Assembly: GCA_964504655.1 (NCBI GenBank)
Contig: CAZDFD010000067.1
Span: 1 to 24,856 of the forward strand
DNA: 24,856 nucleotides
Direction: 5' to 3'
DNA from: JANXAZ01 sp964504655
GTDB lineage: Bacteria; Pseudomonadota; Alphaproteobacteria; Geminicoccales; Geminicoccaceae
This document shows, piece by piece, positions 21,287-24,856 of this stretch (position 1 is its first letter; each line of letters begins with the position of its first letter). Below the pieces are notes generated by a model. It had not been told where the DNA came from. It did no database searches and worked only from the letters and a program-made list of their open reading frames with translations. Both the position numbers and the translations under genes were made by a program.

Positions 21287-22906
21287 GTGCCGGCCGCTCC
21301 CGGCGACGGCGACGGGCCCGCGCCGGCGCCGCCGCCGCGCCCGCCGGTCCTGCGCCTGGCGGGCGTCAGCAAGCGGTTCGGGGCGCTGCTCGCCAACGAC
21401 GCCATCGACCTCGAGGTCGCCCGGGGCGAGGTGGTGGCGCTCTTGGGCGAGAACGGCGCCGGCAAGACCACGCTCACGAGCATCCTGTTCGGCCGCTACC
21501 GGGCCGATGCCGGCACGGTGGCGGTCGCCGACGCCCGCGGCCGCCTGGTCGAGCTGCCGCCGGGCTCGCCCGAGGCGGCACTCCGGGCCGGCGTCGGCAT
21601 GGTCCACCAGCACTTCACCCTCGCCCACGACCTGACCGGCCTCGAGAGCATCGTCCTCGGCACCCGACCCCTCTGGCGGCCCGGCCTCGGCCTCGCCGCG
21701 GCGCGCCGGCGGATCGAGGATCTGGCGCGCCGGATGGGCCTCGAGGTCGAGCTCGACCGGCGGATCGGCGAGCTCGGCGTCGGCGCCCGCCAGCGGATCG
21801 AGATCCTGAAGGCGCTCTACCGCGAGGCCCGCCTCCTCGTGCTCGACGAGCCCACGGCCGTGCTCACCCCGCAGGAGGCGCAGGGGCTGCTCGCCACGGT
21901 CCGGGCGCTCGCCCGGGACGGCCGCGGCGTGATCTTCATCACCCACAAGCTCGCCGAGGTCGAGGCGGTGGCCGACCGGGTCGTGGTGCTGCGCCAGGGC
22001 CGCAAGGTCGCCGACCTGCCGATCGCCGCGGCCGACCGGGCCGAACTCGCGCGGCTCATGGTCGGCCGCGAGGTGCGCCCGCCGGTACGCCGCCCGCACC
22101 GGCCGGGCCGCCCGCTCCTGCGGCTCCAGGGGGTGCGCGCCGGCGTCGGCCGCGACCGGATCGAGCGGGTCGACCTCGAGCTTCGGGCCGGCGAGATCCT
22201 GGGCATCGCCGGGGTCTCGGGCAACGGCCAAGCGAGCCTCGCCGGGCTCGTGGCCGGGCTGGTGCGCCCGGAGGCCGGCCGGGTGCTGCTCGACGACGAT
22301 CCGCGGCCGTTCGCGAGCCCGCGCGCCGCCGCCCGCGCCGGGGTCGGCCGGATCCCCGAGGACCGCGAGCGCGACGGTGCCGTGGGCGAGCTCGATCTGG
22401 CCGCCAACCTGGCGCTCGAGCGGCTCGATGCGCCCGAGACGAGCCGGTTCGGGCTGTTGCGCCGGCGGGCGATGCGGGACCGCGCGGTCCGGGCGATCGA
22501 GGCCTTCGACATCCGCTGCCCGGGGCCCGACGCGCCGGTCCGGCTGATGTCCGGCGGCAACCTGCAGAAGGTGGTGCTCGCCCGTGCGCTGGCCGGTGCG
22601 CCGCGGCTGCTGCTCGCCGACCAGCCGACCCGCGGGCTCGACGTCGCGGCCAGCGCCGCGGTGCACGCCCGGCTCCTCGCGGCGCGCGAGGCGGATGCCG
22701 GCGTCCTCCTGATCTCCGAGGACCTGGACGAGCTCCTGGCGCTGTCCGACCGGATCGCGGTGCTGCATCGCGGCCGCCTCGCCGGGCCGTTCGAGACCGC
22801 CCGGCTCGACGTCCAGACCCTGGGCCTGATGATGGCCGGCCACGGCCCGGGCGCGACCTTCCCGGCCGCCGCCCCGGCCGTGCCCCCGGCCGGCGGGCCG
22901 GCATGA
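21287..22906 (+). CDS. BMP-type ABC importer, double ATPase subunit
   Basis: 539 aa from a GTG start 4 bp after the binding-protein stop; no ATG fits before the first strand. Two ATPase halves are present, as in the YufO/COG3845 group. The first has Walker A GENGAGKTT (residues 54-62), a signature GVGARQRIEILKAL and Walker B LLVLDEPTAVLTP. The second has a Walker A-like GVSGNGQAS in which Gln replaces Lys, usual for this family, a canonical signature MSGGNLQKVVLARAL and Walker B LLLADQPTRGLD. Only the first Walker A is canonical, so ATP turnover is probably asymmetric. A Pro/Ala-rich stretch leads the protein. The stop overlaps the first permease ATG by 4 bp (ATGA). Confidence 0.94.
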   Translation: MPAAPGDGDGPAPAPPPRPPVLRLAGVSKRFGALLANDAIDLEVARGEVVALLGENGAGKTTLTSILFGRYRADAGTVAVADARGRLVELPPGSPEAALRAGVGMVHQHFTLAHDLTGLESIVLGTRPLWRPGLGLAAARRRIEDLARRMGLEVELDRRIGELGVGARQRIEILKALYREARLLVLDEPTAVLTPQEAQGLLATVRALARDGRGVIFITHKLAEVEAVADRVVVLRQGRKVADLPIAAADRAELARLMVGREVRPPVRRPHRPGRPLLRLQGVRAGVGRDRIERVDLELRAGEILGIAGVSGNGQASLAGLVAGLVRPEAGRVLLDDDPRPFASPRAAARAGVGRIPEDRERDGAVGELDLAANLALERLDAPETSRFGLLRRRAMRDRAVRAIEAFDIRCPGPDAPVRLMSGGNLQKVVLARALAGAPRLLLADQPTRGLDVAASAAVHARLLAAREADAGVLLISEDLDELLALSDRIAVLHRGRLAGPFETARLDVQTLGLMMAGHGPGATFPAAAPAVPPAGGPA

Positions 22907-23964
22907 TCCGCCTCGAGCCGGACGCCGCACCGTCGCCGCTCCTGGTGGTGGCGGCGCCGCTCGCGGCCCTGGCGCTGGCCCTCGTCCTCGCCACGGCGAT
23001 CCTGGCCGCGACCGGCGTGCCGGCCGGCCCGGCCCTGCGCCTCCTGGTCGAGGGCGCGGTCGGCTCGGGCTTCGCCCTGGCCGAAACCGCCACCCGCGCC
23101 ACGCCGCTCGTGCTGACCGGGCTCGCCGCCGCACTCGCCTTCCGCGCCCGCTTCTGGAACATCGGGGCCGAGGGCCAGCTCTATCTGGGCGCCCTGGCCG
23201 CGGTCGCGGTCGGCACCGGCGCGGTCGAGGGGCCGCCCTGGCTCCTGGTCCCGCTCGTGCTCGCGGCCGGGGCCGCGGCCGGGGCCATGGGCGCGCTCCT
23301 GCCGGCCGCGGGCAAGCTCGGCGCCGGCGCCGACGAGGTCGTCACCACGCTCCTGCTCAACTTCGTGATCGCGCTCCTCGTCCAGATGATGCTCGAGGGG
23401 CCCTTGAAGGACCCGATGGGCCTGGGCTGGCCGCAGTCGCCGCCGTTGCTCGACGAGGCCGCCCTGCCGCGTCTGGTCGAACGCCAGCGGCTGCACGCGG
23501 GCCTGCTTCTGGGCGTGGTGGCGGCGCTCCTCCTGCACCTCCTCCTGGCGCGTACGGTCTTCGGGCTCGAGGTGCGCGCCGTCGGCCACAACGCCCGCGC
23601 CGCCACCTATGCCGGGCTGCCGGTCGCGGGCGCCACGCTCGCCGTGGCCATGGGCTCTGGCGCCTTGGCCGGGCTCGCCGGCGCCGGCGAGGTCGCCGGG
23701 CTCAAGGGCTACCTCACGGCCGACCTCTCGCCCGGCTACGGCTATGCCGGCATCGTCGTGGCGATGCTGGCCGGGCTCCGGCCCCTGGCGGTCGTGCCCG
23801 CGGCCTTCCTCGTGGCCGCGGTGTTCGTCGGCGCCGACACGATGGGCCGCACGCTCGGGGTCTCCTCCTACTTCGCCGACCTGGTCCTGGCACTGGCCCT
23901 CCTCTTCGTGCTGGTGGCCGGGCTCGCCGGGCGCCTGCGGCTGCGTCCCGGACGCCCGTCATGA
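22903..23964 (+). CDS. BMP-type ABC importer, permease 1
   Basis: 353 aa, eight or more membrane segments, BPD_transp_2 family (PF02653, COG4603/YufP group). Typical stretches are TRATPLVLTGLAAALAFRARFWNIGAEGQLYLGA, GADEVVTTLLLNFVIALLV, GLEVRAVGHNARAATYAGLPV and SPGYGYAGIVVAMLAGL. It forms half of the inner-membrane channel with the next gene product. Both ends overlap neighbours by 4 bp as ATGA, which shows tight operon coupling. Confidence 0.94.
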   Translation: MIRLEPDAAPSPLLVVAAPLAALALALVLATAILAATGVPAGPALRLLVEGAVGSGFALAETATRATPLVLTGLAAALAFRARFWNIGAEGQLYLGALAAVAVGTGAVEGPPWLLVPLVLAAGAAAGAMGALLPAAGKLGAGADEVVTTLLLNFVIALLVQMMLEGPLKDPMGLGWPQSPPLLDEAALPRLVERQRLHAGLLLGVVAALLLHLLLARTVFGLEVRAVGHNARAATYAGLPVAGATLAVAMGSGALAGLAGAGEVAGLKGYLTADLSPGYGYAGIVVAMLAGLRPLAVVPAAFLVAAVFVGADTMGRTLGVSSYFADLVLALALLFVLVAGLAGRLRLRPGRPS

Positions 23965-24856
23965 GCGAGGCGGTCGAGATCCTGTTCCAGGCGAGCTTCT
24001 GGGTGGCCGCGGTGCGGATCGCCACCCCGCTCGTGCTCGGCACCCTGGGCGCGCTCCTGGGCGAGCGGGCGGGGGTCTTGAACCTCGGCATCGAGGGCGT
24101 CTTCGTGGCCGGGGCGATGACCGGCTGGCTCGCCGTCTATCTGGGCGCGCCCTTGTGGTGGGGGGTGGCGGCGGCGGCCGCAACCGGCGCCGGGCTCGGC
24201 CTCCTGCACGCGCTCTTGACCGTGACGCTCGCCCTCTCCCAGCACGTGGCCGGGCTCGGCCTCACGCTCTTGGCCACCGCCGCCGCCCACTTCGCCTACC
24301 GGGTGGCCTTCCCGGCGCTCACCCAACCGCCGCGGATCGAGCCGTTCGCGCCCGTGGGCTGGCCCTGGCTCGAGGCGGTGCCGGTCCTGGGCCCGGTGCT
24401 GGCCCCGCAGACACCGTTGACCTTCCTCGCGATCGGCACCGCACTCCTTCTGGCCTTCGTCCTCGCCCGCACGCCGCTCGGCCTCGCGATCCGGGCGGTC
24501 GGCGACGATCCGGCCGCGGTCGAGGCGCAGGGGCTCTCGGTCGCGGGCCTGCGCTACGGCTGCGTGGTGGTGGGCTCGGCGCTCATGGCGGTGGGCGGAG
24601 CCTTCCTCACCATGAGCGCCTTCAACGCCTTCTTCTTCGGCATGGTGAACGGCCGCGGGTGGATCTGCATCGCGTTGACCGTGTTCGCCTCCTGGCGGCC
24701 CGGCAAGGCGGTCCTGGGCGCCCTCCTGTTCGGCGCCTTCGACGCCTGGCAGGTGCGGCTGCAGACCCTGGCCGGCGCCTTCCTGCCGAGCCAGCTCTTC
24801 CTCATGGTTCCCTATCTCCTGTCGATCGCGGCCCTCCTCCTGGCCGCCCGCCGGGC
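23961..24856 (+). CDS. BMP-type ABC importer, permease 2 (cut by window end)
   Basis: At least 298 codons are open to the window edge with no stop, so only the very C-terminus is missing. The protein starts MSEAVEILFQASFWVAAVRIATP and shows the COG1079/YufQ hallmarks: GERAGVLNLGIEGVFVAGAM, SQHVAGLGLTLLATAAAHF, TPLGLAIRAVGDDPAAVEAQGLSV and NGRGWICIALTVFASWRPGKAVLGALLFG. It pairs with permease 1 to form the channel. Its ATG overlaps the previous stop by 4 bp. Confidence 0.93.
   Translation, partial: MSEAVEILFQASFWVAAVRIATPLVLGTLGALLGERAGVLNLGIEGVFVAGAMTGWLAVYLGAPLWWGVAAAAATGAGLGLLHALLTVTLALSQHVAGLGLTLLATAAAHFAYRVAFPALTQPPRIEPFAPVGWPWLEAVPVLGPVLAPQTPLTFLAIGTALLLAFVLARTPLGLAIRAVGDDPAAVEAQGLSVAGLRYGCVVVGSALMAVGGAFLTMSAFNAFFFGMVNGRGWICIALTVFASWRPGKAVLGALLFGAFDAWQVRLQTLAGAFLPSQLFLMVPYLLSIAALLLAARR

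Overview
The window is very GC-rich (codon third positions almost all G or C) and densely packed on both strands. It has the character of an alphaproteobacterial chromosome: an Alph_Pro_TM (PF09608/TIGR02186) protein, a ugp operon with a Pho box, a SqrR/BigR-like ArsR regulator and several twin-arginine-type signal peptides. A Geminicoccaceae-like or other Rhodospirillales-type lineage is my guess; genus cannot be read from the sequence. I see no rRNA, tRNA, CRISPR array, transposase or prophage gene. No gene-free stretch exceeds 300 bases; the longest is 5418-5627.

Layout. 2-49: possible tail of an upstream gene. 77-4707 (minus): SbmA/YddA-like ABC exporter, a methyltransferase-like protein overlapping it by 4 bp, then a PilJ-like/GGDEF/EAL c-di-GMP protein. 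4851-5417 (minus): Uma2-family nuclease-like protein. 5628-8356 (plus): stand-alone ACT-like protein, acyl-CoA:carboxylate CoA-transferase and enoyl-CoA hydratase, ending in three 35-bp tandem repeats that copy the last codons, stop and a hairpin. 8505-9827 (plus): cupin plus alpha/beta hydrolase. 9943-10506 (plus): two small secreted paralogous proteins behind two CRP/FNR-type palindromes. 10641-13736 (plus): ugpB-ugpA-ugpE with a two-unit Pho box in front, a strong hairpin between ugpB and ugpA, and no ugpC.

13831-16713 (plus) is a sulfur-flavoured group: a YeeE/YedE (TsuA-like) transporter with a structured leader, a SqrR-like persulfide-sensor candidate, an Alph_Pro_TM protein that probably starts at CTG, and a universal stress protein. 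16738-18327 (minus): N-carbamoylputrescine amidase and a class I methyltransferase. 18426-20168 (plus): an envelope group of a degenerate HtrA-like protein lacking all three catalytic residues, a Rap1a/Tai-like secreted protein and a glycine-zipper lipoprotein. 20266 to the window end (plus): a BMP-type ABC importer (binding protein, double ATPase, two permeases, the last cut by the window edge), probably for nucleosides.

The parts most worth a second look are the pseudo-HtrA cassette, the SqrR-like/YeeE/Alph_Pro_TM module with its leader structure, the small secreted paralogue pair with tandem palindromes, and the 35-bp repeat array. Functions rest on motif recognition by eye; no database search was run.
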